Source of the DNA: Imbricaverruca yamaguchii
Lineage: Eukaryota > Arthropoda > Thecostraca > Neoverrucidae
Direction: 5' to 3'
Assembly: GCA_034440575.1 (NCBI GenBank)
Contig: JAOTOL010001184.1
Location: forward strand, 62,001 to 126,000
DNA: 64,000 bases
Of this stretch, positions 25,034 through 36,409 are shown one piece after another. The position numbers and the translations under genes are program-made. The notes below the pieces were generated by a model. That model had not been told where the DNA came from and ran no database searches. It was given only the letters and a program-made list of their open reading frames with translations. Each line of letters begins with the position of its first letter. The first letter of the stretch is position 1.

Positions 25034-25367
25034 CGGTAGTGACGTCATTGGCGGACTGTGGCCGCTGCGCCTGCCATTACCGCACATTGTCAGATCTAAT
25101 GAACGCCGGACTGTCCTGCAGTAGTGACGTCATTGGCGGACTGTGGCCGCTGCGCCTGCCATTACCGCACATTGTCACGTCTAACGGCCGCCGGCCGGTC
25201 CTGCAGTAGTGACGTCATTGGCGGACTGTGGCCGCTGCGCCCGCCATTACCGCACATTGTCAGGTCTAACGGCCGCCGGCCGGCCCGCCCTGCAGTAGTG
25301 ACATCATTAGCGGACTGTGGCCGCTGCGCCCGCCATTACCGCACATTGTTACGTCTGACGAACACCA
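25034..25367. repeat. 85-bp tandem repeat, four copies, with CRE and CCAAT words
   Basis: The repeat starts with AGTGACGTCATTGGCGGACT at 25038, 25123 and 25208. A fourth copy near 25297 has changed this to ACATCATTAG. Each of the first three copies joins a TGACGTCA palindrome directly to an inverted CCAAT word (ATTGG), then GGCCGCTGCGC and GCCATTACCGC. The spacing is 85, 85 and 89 bp. Confidence 0.95.
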
Positions 25368-26664
25368 GCCGCAGAAGGCAGACTACACCGACGAGGAAAC
25401 CCCAGTGCGGAACTTAATCGCCCCTTCTCTGCGTCCCAACTCCCCTTATGGTGCATATTGATCGTATCGTGAACGTATCGTGCATCGTCCAAGTTTGACA
25501 GTAAGAAGTGGACTGGGCAGGGGCAATGGGTACGAACTTGATACTGTTCAGGCATGTTAGCTGTAAACGGTGTCCAAGTGGACTTGGAGCCAACCAAAAC
25601 GGATATTCCTAGTTAGAACGGCGGTGAAATGATGCATTTCCTGCCACCGCGAACATAATACGGGCGTATGGAGGCAAACGTGTCATTGGTGGGTTGTATT
25701 TCGAATCGTGAGTGCAGTGCGCATGGATGATATTAGGACTGCACCAGACATGTTAGCAACCTAATGTTAAATTAGCTTCGATCAGTGTCGTGACCCCGAA
25801 CCTGCGGAATTTAATCGATGCCGTTCCCAACAATGAAGAAGGTGTTCTACTTTGTTAGCAACTTACATTGAACTGCCCATGGAAATTGTTAGCTGTGATT
25901 CATGCGTTCCTTATGCGCATTCGCTATGAGCATCAATGCAATGTCGAATGGTTTGTGCATTTTGGCGTTGATGGACACTTCGTCACACTTGTACTTAAGC
26001 TTGTGGCTTTCATGCTCGTTTCACGATTCGTAATCGGCCGCCGAAGCCAGCTGGGCACCATGACGTGGTGCTAGCAGCTCGCAGCCTCACAGGCCAAGGC
26101 AAGTGGCGGCGAGATGAGCCAGAGGATATTGCGTGGACGAAACCTGTTTGTGCGGCGGAAGTTCAATCACGTGCTTGGAGCACGGTGAACCCTTGTCTGG
26201 AAGATCTTCACGGTTGTGAGCGGGATGAGCATGTGACCAGCCGAAATGTGCCCCACCGACGGCTGGACATCGTTGACACCGACGACACCGACGACACCGA
26301 CGATGCCGACGGCAAGGCGTCGTTATATCTGGGCAACGGTAGCGACTTCTCTCAGAGAAGTCACCGCCAGTGATTCAGGAATCACTGGACAGAATGCTTT
26401 TTGGCAGGACAATACTGACCAACGCAGTCGCATCTGCCTGAAGTACATTATTTCGGCACAGACAGAGCATGCGAGGTCATGCCACTCCCCTCGTGGCGCC
26501 ATTTTTGTGCAACTTTGCACAGTTTTTGCACACAAGCTCAGCAATCCGAGTTTCGTTACCTGATCGGTTCTACCCATTTCCTTCCATAAGCAATTTACTT
26601 TGTATGGAAATAGGCGGTGGTCGAGCCGGTTGTTGTCTTGTATATATGTTGCCCCAAGCACGGC
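25368..26664. other. no recognisable gene
   Basis: Mixed composition. It includes a short GACACCGAC run (26273-26308) and the twin hairpins described next. No domain-bearing frame. Confidence 0.5.
26344..26388. repeat. two adjacent perfect hairpins
   Basis: The first has arms GACTTCTCT (26344-26352) and AGAGAAGTC (26354-26362). The second has arms CCAGTGATTC (26367-26376) and GAATCACTGG (26379-26388). Only four bases separate them. Loops of one and two bases suggest cruciform-type DNA symmetry more than an RNA hairpin. Confidence 0.85.
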
Positions 26665-26668
26665 TTAG

Positions 26669-27886
26669 CACGCGCCCTGGAGGGCCTCTGAAAATTATGC
26701 GCACTGGAGGGGGAGGCGGATCCCGCCCCCTAAGATCTCGGCTCCCATTAAGGCTAGAGCAACGAAATTCACAGGGTGGATGGGCACGATAGTTACTCTA
26801 TTGTGTGAAAATTTCGTGACTTTACTCAATATCTTCAAGGTCAAATGAGGTCAAAATATAATTTTTATTTTGGTTTTGCGTGACTTGGCTTGCCATTGTT
26901 ATGGATCGCTGTGATTGTGTTTAAAGGCCCCAAAATTGGCATTAACGATGCTTTGGACATTACTAATGATGCAATACATATGCCAGATCCGCCATTTGAC
27001 CTCAGGTCACCTATATAGGAGCACTTTATCAAGTCATTACCTCTCCAGCTACCGGAACCGGTGTGCCCACCTGACTGCTCCGTTGGGCGGCTCGGCATAA
27101 TCAACTTCGCAAAGCAAGGAGTGAAATACATGAATGAAGTGTAGAACTGCTTAGGCACACAATGACAAACAGTAGATTTCCGGATGTGAAGTGAGTAACA
27201 TGCAAAGTGACATCAATCGCATGACAGTCACTTCCATTTATGACAAAATTCCAGTTAACTAAGTTTGACTCCATTAACACGCGCCCTGGAGGGCCTCTGA
27301 AAATAACGCGCACTGGAGGGGGTCGGATTCCGCCCCCTCTAAGATCTCAGCTCCTATGAAGGCTAGAGCAACGAAATTCGCAGGGTGGATGAGCACAATA
27401 GTGAACTCTACTGTGTGCAAATATCATGACCTTAGGTCAATATCTTCGAGGTCAAATGAGGGCAAAATAGCAAAATTGTCCGGTTTTGCGCGGCTTGGCT
27501 TGTCATTGTTATGGATCGCTGTGATTGTGTTTAAATGCTCGAAAATTGGCATTAATGATGCTTTGGACATTACTAATGTTGCAATACAGATGTCAGATCT
27601 GCCATTTGACCTCAGGTCACCTATATAGGAGCACTTTATTAGGTCATTGCCTACTCAAGTTACCGGAACCGGGCTCCCAGCCCCACTGCTCCGTTAGGCG
27701 GCTCGGCACAATTTACTTCGCAAAGAAAAGAGTGAAATACATGAATAAAGTATGGAAACGCTTCGGCACACAATGACAAACAGTAGATTTCGGGATGTGC
27801 AGGGAGCAACATGTAAAGTGACATCAATCGCATGACAGTCATTTGGATTTATAACACATTCTAGTTCAACAAGTTTGATTCCAGTA
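26669..27886. repeat. two tandem copies of transposon left arm
   Basis: Copy 1 (26669-27273) and copy 2 (27278-about 27886) align throughout: shared words include GGCTAGAGCAACGAAATTC, TTATGGATCGCTGTGATTG, GACCTCAGGTCACCTATATA and GACATCAATCGCATGACAGT. They differ by scattered substitutions and small indels, so the duplication is not recent. Confidence 0.9.
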
Positions 27887-27888
27887 GC

Positions 27889-28594
27889 CTGTCATGAACT
27901 TGACCTGACTTGGCCTCGGCGACCTAACATGACCTCTAAATTATATAGCATCACATTATGCATCAAACAAGTCGCTAGTGATGCCAAGAACACCTCCTTT
28001 TTGCTATTATACGGGAAGCGCATCAGCGCTGCTATTTGTGGTCTGGCGCTGAGAAAATGTTTGGAGTTTAGCGACCCCTAACTCGAAAAATTTCCGATCG
28101 GTTTTCATTTTTCTTACTTTAAACAACGCGCCGGTCATTTATTGGCAGGTACACAAACAATGGCGTATATCGGCCCGTAAAATCTGGAGGTATCTACGAA
28201 AAACCGGAGGGGTGGGCGGATTTCGCCCCCCCTCCAGGGCGCGTGTTAACCCGTCATGATGACCTCGGCGACCTAACATGATTTCTACATGACATAGCAT
28301 AACAATATACATCGAACAAGTCGCTAGTGTTGCCAAGAACATTTCCTTTTTGGCAATAGGCGGGAAGCGCATCAGAGCCGATATTTATGGTCTGGCGCTG
28401 AGAAATTGTTTTGACTTTACCGACACCTAACTCGAAAAATGTTCGGTCCATTCTCATTTGTCTTACTTAATTAACCACGCGCCGTTCATTCTAAGCAGGT
28501 ACACAACAAATGCGTATATCGGCCGGCAAAATCTGGAGTTATCTACGAAAAATCGGAGGGTTGGGCGGATTTCGCCCCCTCTCCAGGGCGCGTG
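27889..28594. repeat. two tandem copies of transposon right arm
   Basis: Copy 1 (about 27889-28245) and copy 2 (28250-28594) share GACCTCGGCGACCTAACATG, ACAAGTCGCTAGTG, GGGAAGCGCATCAG, GGTCTGGCGCTGAGAAA and the end region GGCGGATTTCGCCCCC. A TTAA lies between the copies at 28246-28249. Confidence 0.9.
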
Positions 28595-28598
28595 TTAA

Positions 28599-29295
28599 GC
28601 CTTTGGTGATGATCGGTGTCTCATTATACCACATTTCCATTCTTCTTCATAATCCTAACTTGAAGCTAAGTTTTGGGAGTGAAGGTGCCCGGGTGCAGCT
28701 TAAGTGGATATCTTGGATCAGACACGCAATCGCTTCTCAGAATGAGCAATGTGAGCACATCCCGGAATACCGAAGATTAATGATGTCTGAATTAGACACT
28801 GCATTCCGCACATCATATTCGATACTTTGATTCACGTTTCTATGTGGACCAAGAGCAAAGGTCAGGCCACTCGTGCTCTGCTCAGTGGCGTCAGCAGGGA
28901 GGTACCGCTGCATCAGGGATAGCTTCATTAGGAAGCTGCGACCTGGTCCAAGGTGAGTCATAAGTCGATAACCTGGCACACTCTTTATTTGATTAATGAC
29001 TGCTTGACATTTGCAAAAGTTGCAATGTCATCTATGCCAGCCAGGAGTCCGACCTCGTACGTCAACAGGCTACAATGGAAAATCGCGAAGGAAATGCAGG
29101 GCCGAAGGAGATAGAGGAACATTCGACGCAATGGTTGGCTAAACCACTCAGGAGCATTATAATAATTAATGAGAAAAAGCGTGCCTCTGTGGAAGGCAGC
29201 TGATCTCTATATCACACGTACACATGCATGTTAGTTGTCCTTACTTCACAGCACATCACGGTACATCTACAGCGGCAGCTATAAACTGCCACGTA
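28599..29295. other. no recognisable gene
   Basis: AT-leaning spacer. Short frames only. Confidence 0.5.
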
Positions 29296-30715
29296 TCCAC
29301 ACACACACCTGGCGACCTACAACAGCCTCTATACACCGCCACGTACACACACCTGGCGGCCTACAACAGCCTCTATACACCGCCACGTACACACACACCT
29401 GGCGGCCTACAACACCTCTATACACCGCCACGACACTGCCCTCACACCCTACACCGCCACCACAACCTGGCGGCCTACCCCTACCCAACCGCGGCCTAAG
29501 CTACACACACCTGGCGGCCTAAAGCCCTTACACCGCCACGTACACACACCTGGCGGCCTACAACAGCCGCTATGCACCGCCACGTACACACACCTGGCGG
29601 CCTACAACAGCCTCTATACACCGCCACGTACACACACACCTGGCGGCCTACAACAGCCTCTATACACCACCACGTACACACACACCTGGCGGCCTACAAC
29701 AGCCTCTATCACCGCCACGCACACACACCTGGCGGCCTACAACATCCTCTATACACCGCCACGTCACACACACCTGGCGGCCTACAACAGCCGCTATGCA
29801 CCGCCACGTACACACACCTGGCGGCCTACAACAGCCTCTATACACCGCCACGTACACACACACCTGGCGGCCTACAACAGCCTCTATACACCGCCACGTA
29901 CACACACCTGGCGGCCTACAACAGCCTCCTTACACCGCCACGTACACACACCTGGCGGCCTACAACAGCCTCTTACACCGCCACTACACACCCCACTGCC
30001 TCTATACACCGCCACGTCACACACACCTGGCGGCCTACAACACCTCTATACACCGCCACGTACACACACCTGGCGGCCTACAACAGCCCTATGCACCGCC
30101 ACGTACCACACCTGGCGGCCTACAACAGCCTCTTACACCGCCACGTCACACACCTGGCGGCCTACAACAGCCTCTATACACCGCCACGTCACACACACCT
30201 GGCGGCCTACAAAGCCTCTATACCCGCCACGACACCTGGCGGCCTACAACAGCCTCTATACACCGCCACGTACACACACACCTGGCGGCCTACAACAGCC
30301 GCTATGCACCGCCACGTACACACACCTGGCGGCCTACAACAGCCTCTATACACCGCCACGTACACACACACCTGGCGGCCTACAACAGCCTCTATACACC
30401 GCCACGTACACACACACCTGGCGGCCTACAACAGCCTCTATACACCGCCACGTACACACACACCTGGCGGCCTACAACAGCCTCTATACACCGCCACGTA
30501 TCCACACACACCTGGCGGCCTACAACAGCCTCTATACACCGCCACGCACACACACACCTGGCGGCCTACAACAGCCTCCTTACACCGCCACGCACACACA
30601 CACCTGGCGGCCTACAACAGCCTCCTTACACCACCACGTACACACACACGTGGCAGCCTACAGCAGCCGCTATGCACCGCCTCTTGCACACACACCTAGT
30701 GGCTTCAAACAGCCG
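29296..30715. repeat. about 46-bp minisatellite, roughly 30 copies
   Basis: The unit is built from CACCTGGCGGCCTACAACAG, CCTCTATACACCGCCACGTA and a short (CA)n linker of variable length. Linker changes of two bases shift the frame from copy to copy, yet Pro/Thr/Leu-rich plus frames of 300-375 codons stay open. Some copies (29420-29520, 29985-30240) are truncated. Confidence 0.97.
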
Positions 30716-31095
30716 CTGATTGTTTTGGGAACCGTGTACTCCCTCGCAGTCAGCGGCAGAGGTCGCTCGCGCCGCTCCAGATGGACCGGGCATGGCCGCG
30801 GACGCGAACGTCGGAGCCGCCTGATTGAAAGCGTGCGCCTCCCGGTGGGTGGGGAACGGTCCAAGAGGCACGATTCCCGTGGCCGGCTGAGAAGGAGCCG
30901 CGCGGACGTGCGAGGCACGGGGCGCAGCGCGCAGTGGGGCCGCTCCGATTTCTGCTATTACACGTGATTGATGTACCAATCGTGAGCCGCGATCTCCCGC
31001 CAGATCGGCAATTTGACCATCCACAAATAGCACACGTGGTCGCGGTGGTCCACGCGCGAGTTTGGGGACACCTGTCGAGTTGCCGTCGTTGTCCT
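30716..31095. other. no recognisable gene
   Basis: GC-rich spacer without a recognised domain. Confidence 0.5.
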
Positions 31096-31157
31096 AGAGA
31101 CCGTCGGCGCAGCTGCGCCGTGTACGGTCTCTCGGACAGTCGGCGGAACTGTCCGAG
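31096..31157. repeat. two abutting hairpins
   Basis: The first has outer arms AGAGACCGT (31096-31104) and ACGGTCTCT (31124-31132) enclosing a perfect 16-bp palindrome CGGCGCAGCTGCGCCG (31105-31120). The second has arms CTCGGACAGT (31131-31140) and ACTGTCCGAG (31148-31157) with a 7-nt loop. The two overlap by two bases. Confidence 0.88.
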
Positions 31158-31229
31158 ACTGTGCCTGCAGCAGCGGTGTCGCGATGATTGCGATGATTCC
31201 AGGGCGCGGGGATCGCTAGCAGACTCTGT

Positions 31230-31440
31230 GGGCGGTAGCCAGCTGCAGAGTATGTCATGCTGGTGATGGTAGCCGATGGTAGCCAGCTCTAGAGTATGTC
31301 ATGCTGGTGATGGTAGCCAGCTGCAGAGTATGTTGTGCTGGTGATGGTAGCCAGCTGCAGAGTATGTCGCGCTGGTGATGGTAGCCAGCTGCAGAGCATG
31401 TTGTTGCGCTGGTGATGGTAGCCGGCTCGCGCTGGTGATG
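31230..31440. repeat. about 34-bp minisatellite, five to six copies
   Basis: The unit contains GCTGGTGATGGTAGCCAGCT then GCAGAGTATGT. The last copies are shortened. Confidence 0.93.
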
Positions 31441-31669
31441 TGGCCCGCCAGCCGGCGTCAGTGCCGTCTGTGTTGACGGCCGCATTCGGTCGCCAACATC
31501 CCGTCCCCGGGGGGGGGGGAGAGATGGGGGAGCTCGATAGAGACCCACACTAATATCAAAACTAAGCGTCGTACGAGAACGAAATAGGTGTCATCGAAAA
31601 GCGCTCGACGAGTAGGGCCAGACGCCACCCCCACAAATCCCCCAAAAGCGACGTCACTAGGGGCCCTAG
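31441..31669. other. no recognisable gene; G-run
   Basis: Holds an 11-base G run at 31509-31519. Otherwise nothing is recognised. Confidence 0.5.
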
Positions 31670-32276
31670 AGTTTCATGACTTACATCATGTTCGTGGCTC
31701 TGCGGGGTTCATTTGGAGGTAGATTTGAGAAAAAAATGGAAGCAGAAAAGGAAAGCGAAATCGACCAGTACCATACAATTTTTGGCCACCCGACTTTTTT
31801 TCTTCAAAATGTCAAACTTTTGAGCTTTCAAGTTTTCTTAAATTTTCCTTTTCTAATGGATAGAACGGACCGAAAAATGTTGTTCGAAGTCAACGCTCAA
31901 ACCAAATATGCTTACTTTAGCCAGTATCTTCCATTTTAACTCTAATGGGCTAATATAAATGCAAAATTCCTCTGGTACGTTTTGTTGCATCCGTAAAGAT
32001 AAGCTCAAAGTTTCATTAAAATATCTTTATCCGTTAAAGCCTGACGACTGGTTGAACGTTTTTTCGATGTGACCTCACTTGACCTTGACTAATTCGTTGA
32101 CCACGGATGACATGACTTCAAAATTTTGACACAACACGCCAAATTGATGTGGGAAAAGGTATGCCAAATTTCGGCGCACCACCGCGCGCCGTTCTTCCAC
32201 AGTCCTCGGAAAACCTTAGGGAGAGGGAGGGGGTGTCTTCAACGACTCCCTCCCGGGACGGCGCGGGTTAAAGTCA
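31670..32276. mobile_element. possible TTAA-type transposon right-end fragment
   Basis: An AT-rich island begins abruptly near 31670 and ends at CGGGACGGCGCGGG followed by TTAA (32273-32276). The end is similar in layout to the right ends at 28245 and 28594 (a pyrimidine-rich CCCTCCC stretch, a CG-rich terminus, then TTAA). It also has the GACCTCACTTGACCTTGAC type of words seen in the other elements here. No matching left end is visible, so it would be a fragment. Confidence 0.4.
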
Positions 32277-33265
32277 CTTTTCTTTCTTTTTGTCCTCAGC
32301 AAAGGCAAAGTGCCATCCACTAGACAAGTTGCACGTTAAATAAAGGACTACTTTAAACCGGCTTATGTGGCATTCGGCATCAGGCAAGCAAGAAAGGAAA
32401 GTAGGGGAACGCCGGTAAGCAAGACAAATGGTGCGTGGGATGGGGTGCATACATGTGACTAAGTACATACAATTCATACAGACATAAAGGTATTCATACA
32501 TGGAAGAACATGTGGAGGGTGATCAGCATCAATGCCACGGATCAGGCTCCGCTGGCCACCCGCGACCTGAAAACGAAGTGGATGCCCGTCGCCTAAGGTG
32601 AGTGGTAGTCGACTGGACATAACCCTGAATGTGTTGTGTGTTTTATTTCAAGTTTGGAAAACACGTCCATAGGTAAAACGCCAGGGTGCTTGGAAAACCC
32701 GAAGGAAAAAACCAAGCGCAAACTATAGGGTAGCTGTCCTTTTTTACTAAATTGGATCAGTCCCTTCCTACCTATTTGGAAATAACCGACATGCTTGTGT
32801 GTTATGCGAATCGGAGAGGAAGACAGGCAGCGTGTATCGCGAGCCTTATACCTTTTAACATCACAACTGATTAGCTTGAACCAGGTAGGGTGCGGCAGAA
32901 AATCAGATCAATTCGGGAAGTTTGGTGTCATGTAAAATGCGGAAAAGTAGTTCGAGGAGCGCCGGGTGCTCATTTCTGAGGAGAGCCCGAAGCGAAGTTT
33001 GCCTATGAGTGTTGGTGAAATAATGGAGAAAAGCTCGATCATGAGGAGCGTATGCTGGATAGGTGAGTAAAACATGGACGACAGCAGTGCGAACTCGACA
33101 TGTGCTACAAAGCGAAGGCCGGTGTGGTCGATGGAAAATATAGTTGTGTGATAGTATGGTGTGTCCGAGGTGAAGTTGCGCGAGCACCTCCCCGTTCAGA
33201 CGAGAGTGCTGGTGGGAAGAGAGCCATTTGTAAAGTGTGGGATTGATATTATTATATATATTTTG
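32277..33265 (-). mobile_element. 5'-truncated non-LTR retrotransposon (LINE), 3' portion
   Basis: Reading on the minus strand, a coding remnant (33260-32903) is followed by about 620 bp of non-coding 3' sequence that ends in an A-rich tail near 32297-32280. Truncation at the 5' side near 33265 is typical of incomplete target-primed reverse transcription. The element is not functional. The clade is probably in the Jockey/I/R1 or RTE-like group, judged only from the C-terminal module. Confidence 0.75.
32903..33260 (-). pseudogene. LINE ORF2 C-terminal fragment
   Basis: The frame opens without a start codon and reads through NPTLYKWLSS, then LNGEVLAQLHLGHTILSH, then CSTCRVRTAVVHVLLTYP, and stops after LPELI. 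This matches the module after the reverse transcriptase (and often RNase H) in many arthropod LINEs, where RLRIGHTxLTH is followed by a CxxC...H...C motif. Here the last Cys position of the motif appears to be Tyr (LLTYP), so the motif is probably broken. The upstream endonuclease and polymerase are absent. Confidence 0.8.
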
Positions 33266-34823
33266 TTGGTGTGATGTGTTTTGTGACTACAGCCTTGGGC
33301 ATACTTTTCATATCAGTTACTGGTAGGGGATAGGAGGTACCCGGGGGTACCGGGCTCTCTCATGCGGTTTAAGGTCACCACATGCATACAATTAAATCAT
33401 TGCATTGGAAATGTGCACGAGGTCAAGCCATCAAACAAATAAATAGTACATCAGGTACGGCCTGACCCAGGTCAGTTCATTTACGTAAGTGTGGGTCCAG
33501 CCCTATCCGTATCCAGGCCCGGTCCTAGGCACTTATGACCTGTTCGGACCAGTTCGAACTGTGCCGGCCGGTCTGGCCCGATCAGGTTTAATTAGCAGCG
33601 ATAACTTGTCGCCGACAAGGCGTGCTGTTGGGAGTGCGGGCCAGTTACACCCTGGGGTGCCAGTACGAAGTTGGACAAATTGCACCCTGGACTGGGGGTA
33701 CGAAGCTGAGACACGGGCAAGTTCAGTACCGCTGCCTGACTGAGATATCGGTGCTGCTGCGGCTAACTGTAGATGGCCGAGCGATCTTGGGACAGGGAGA
33801 TTGGTCTACCTCGGGTCAGATCGGCTGTGCATGTGCTGTCCGTTACACAACCTGTTAATTGACTTGTTATTCTCAGGTTTAGTGCGCACAGCACGCGACA
33901 ATGAAACGCTTAGACGTATGTGCATGAACTATAATTGTTGCCGGTAGTATACCTGCATCATTTCATGGTGCATGCATTTCATTAGTCAGATATGTATTAC
34001 GTCTATTCTCAAATCATGTTAAATGCCTAGGCATTTCACTCTAAATTCGGTGCAGGAGATAAGTCGACGAGATACACCAAAAAGTATCCAACAGAATGCC
34101 AAGTAAATAGCTCTGCGCTAACCATCGCATTGTCCGATCGCAATGTTGTTTTCTTCTGGTGCCGCTTGGTATGCTGAGCTCGCGCGCACGGCTCTTTCCG
34201 GCTGAGCGAGCGGCGCTCTCGGCATATTGGTTCAGTTCCTCACCTGAGCGCCGTGCTGTGGGCAGGTTCAGTGAATCGCCAGGCGGCCGGCCACTGCACC
34301 GTCACCACCAGAGACGTAGGACCCCTACTACGCCTCCTGCGTCATACATCACAAGCGGGGCGGTGAGGCGAATATCAGAGGGCTCCATTTTTTTTGCAGG
34401 CACACCACTGACCAGTCATTTTAAGGCGATGCATTAGAATGCCCATTTTGTGCACAAGTGTGCGTCTTCGACTGAAGGCTTCAAGATGGGGGGGGGGAGC
34501 ACTCGAACATCCCGCAGTAGTGCTTTTGTCCAGTCAAATGGGCGTCTCTATCCAGTGAGACGGTGTATCGTGGAGAAGGGGTGGGACTAGTCCCCCGTCC
34601 CCCGCTAGCCATGCCCACAGTCATCACGCTTCCCACAGGGAGCCTGTGAGCGGATGCTGGCGCCTGGCGCTGCCGCACGGCCGGGCGCCAGGGCGCCATC
34701 TGATCCTGCCCCGTCACCGCACCGAATTAATTGTCTGGGAACGGGCGGCCGCGGCCCGCATTGGCCACGTCGGCGGCGGAGAGGTAACCGCCGACCCGGC
34801 GATAGATTATCAGGCGGCCGACA
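33266..34823. other. no recognisable gene
   Basis: Mixed composition. A G9 run lies near 34489-34498. No domain-bearing frame. Confidence 0.5.
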
Positions 34824-35062
34824 GACCTGTGACAGGGCTACCAGCCAGCAGACCGGTGACGGGGTTACCAGCCAGCAGACCGGTGACGGGGTTACCAGCC
34901 TGCAGACTGGTGACGAGGTTACCAGCCAGCAGACTGGTGACGAGGTTACCAGCCAGCAGACTGGTGACGAGGTTACCAGCCAGCAGACCGGTGACGAGGT
35001 TACCAGCCAGCAGACCGGTGACAGGGCTACCAGCCAGCAGACCGGTGACGAGGTTACCAGCC
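34824..35062. repeat. 27-bp minisatellite, nine copies
   Basis: The unit contains GACCGGTGACGAGGTTACCA then GCCAGCA. Because the period is divisible by three, frames on both strands stay open (Ser/Gln/Thr-rich on plus, SSPVCWLVT on minus). Confidence 0.97.
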
Positions 35063-35761
35063 TCAGTGGCCCAGGCGAGCAGTTGAACGACGTGTGGGCA
35101 TTACCACCAGTTGAATCGTGCCATAAAAGTCGCCTCATTTCCGTTGGCAACTGCATAGTGCTGCAGGCGGCGTCCGATATGTGCATGGTGCGAAGAGTAC
35201 AATACAGAGGTCGACTGATCGGACTAACACGATGGAGAGAGAAGGAAAATGGAAAGTTCGGTGTGTGACTTGCACGGTAATATCGGTGCGCTTGCCTGAC
35301 TTTGATGTCGGTTTCTAATGTCGTGCACCATGGTTCACAGAATGCCTGCAATTGCATGTGCTATAGTTGCATCCCACATCCGCGGCTCGCATGCTGGCGC
35401 TCGCGTGCCACTGTCGACGTGAAAACCACTTCATCGAAAGGAGAGTCGGATGGCGGAGATGCGGTCTGTGAGTTCGGTGTGTGACTCGGTCTATGGGTTC
35501 AGTCGAGCACGGTCGGTCGGCCACGCTCTGGAAGCGCCTGCGCCAGTTTTCCGCACGACTCGCGGCTGGCGGCGTGGGTGGCGCGTGCCGGTGCCAAGCG
35601 GCGGCACTTTCGCCGCACATGTCGGCGCACATTAGCGGTTGGTTGTGAGCGGCGCCATTCCACCCTTGGCCGAGAGGCGCGGGCCGCGCGGCGTTGCGGC
35701 GCGGCGCACATGGCCGCCGGGTCGGCACGCCGTCTGTCTGTCGGTGCCGCAGACGTGCCGC
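35063..35761. other. no recognisable gene
   Basis: GC-rich after 35500. No recognised domain. Confidence 0.5.
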
Positions 35762-36409
35762 GAGAGACGTCTGGTGACCGGACAGGCTGGGAGAGAAGTA
35801 TGGTGACCGGACAGGCTGGGAGAGACGTCTGGTGACCGGACAGGCTGGGAGAGACGTCTGGTGACCGGACAGGCCGGGAGAGACGTCTGGTGACCGGAGA
35901 GGCTGGGAGAGACGTCTGGTGACCGGACAGGCTGGGAGAGACGTCTGGTGACCGGACAGGCTGGGAGAGACGTCTGGTGACCGGACAGGCTGGGAGAGAC
36001 GTCTGGTGACCGGACAGGCTGGGAGAGACGTCTGGTGACCGGACAGGCCGGGAGAGACGTCTGGTGACCGGACAGGCTGGGAGAGACGTCTGGTGACCGG
36101 ACAGGCTGGGAGAGACGTCTGGTGACCGGACAGGCTGGGAGAGACGTCTGGTGACCGGACAGGCTGGGAGAGACGTCTGGTGACCGGACAGGCTGGGAGA
36201 GACGTCTGGTGACCGGACAGGCTGGGAGAGACGTCTGGTGACCGGACAGGCTGGGAGAGACGTCTGGTGACCGGACAGGCTGGGAGAGACGTCTGGTGAC
36301 CGGACAGGCTGGGAGAGACGTCTGGTGACCGGACAGGCCGGGAGAGACGTCTGGTGACCGGACAGGCCGGGAGAGACGACTGGTGACCGGACAGGCTGGG
36401 AGAGACGAC
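35762..36409. repeat. 29-bp minisatellite, about 22 copies
   Basis: The unit contains GAGAGACGTCTGGTGACCGG then ACAGGCTGG. It is highly homogeneous, with only a few changes (GGCCGG at about 35871 and 36049, GAGAGG at 35896, GAAGTATGG in the first copy). The 29-bp period makes the frames rotate, yet minus frames of nearly 450 codons stay open. Confidence 0.98.

Larger units (their letters stand above)
26665..28598. mobile_element. composite TTAA-flanked DNA transposon, arms duplicated (A-A-B-B)
   Basis: Outer and inner borders carry the same inverted ends: CACGCGCCCTGGAGGG begins at 26669 (after TTAG) and again at 27278 (after TTAA). The complementary end, CCAGGGCGCGTG, finishes at 28245 and again at 28594, each followed by TTAA. 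Each left-end copy leads into a matching arm of about 605 bp, and each right-end copy closes a matching arm of about 350 bp. There is no coding frame, so it is non-autonomous. TTAA targets are used by piggyBac-, Kolobok- and Sola3-type elements; which one applies cannot be read here. Confidence 0.85.

Noticed and set aside
29572..30719. Thr/His/Pro-rich frames of 307-375 codons, superficially mucin-like
   Set aside because: Variable (CA)n linkers shift frame from unit to unit, so no conserved protein is being maintained.
34824..36409. CRISPR-like appearance of short regular repeats (27 and 29 bp)
   Set aside because: Units abut directly with no unique spacers, and the sequence context is eukaryotic. 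They are minisatellites.
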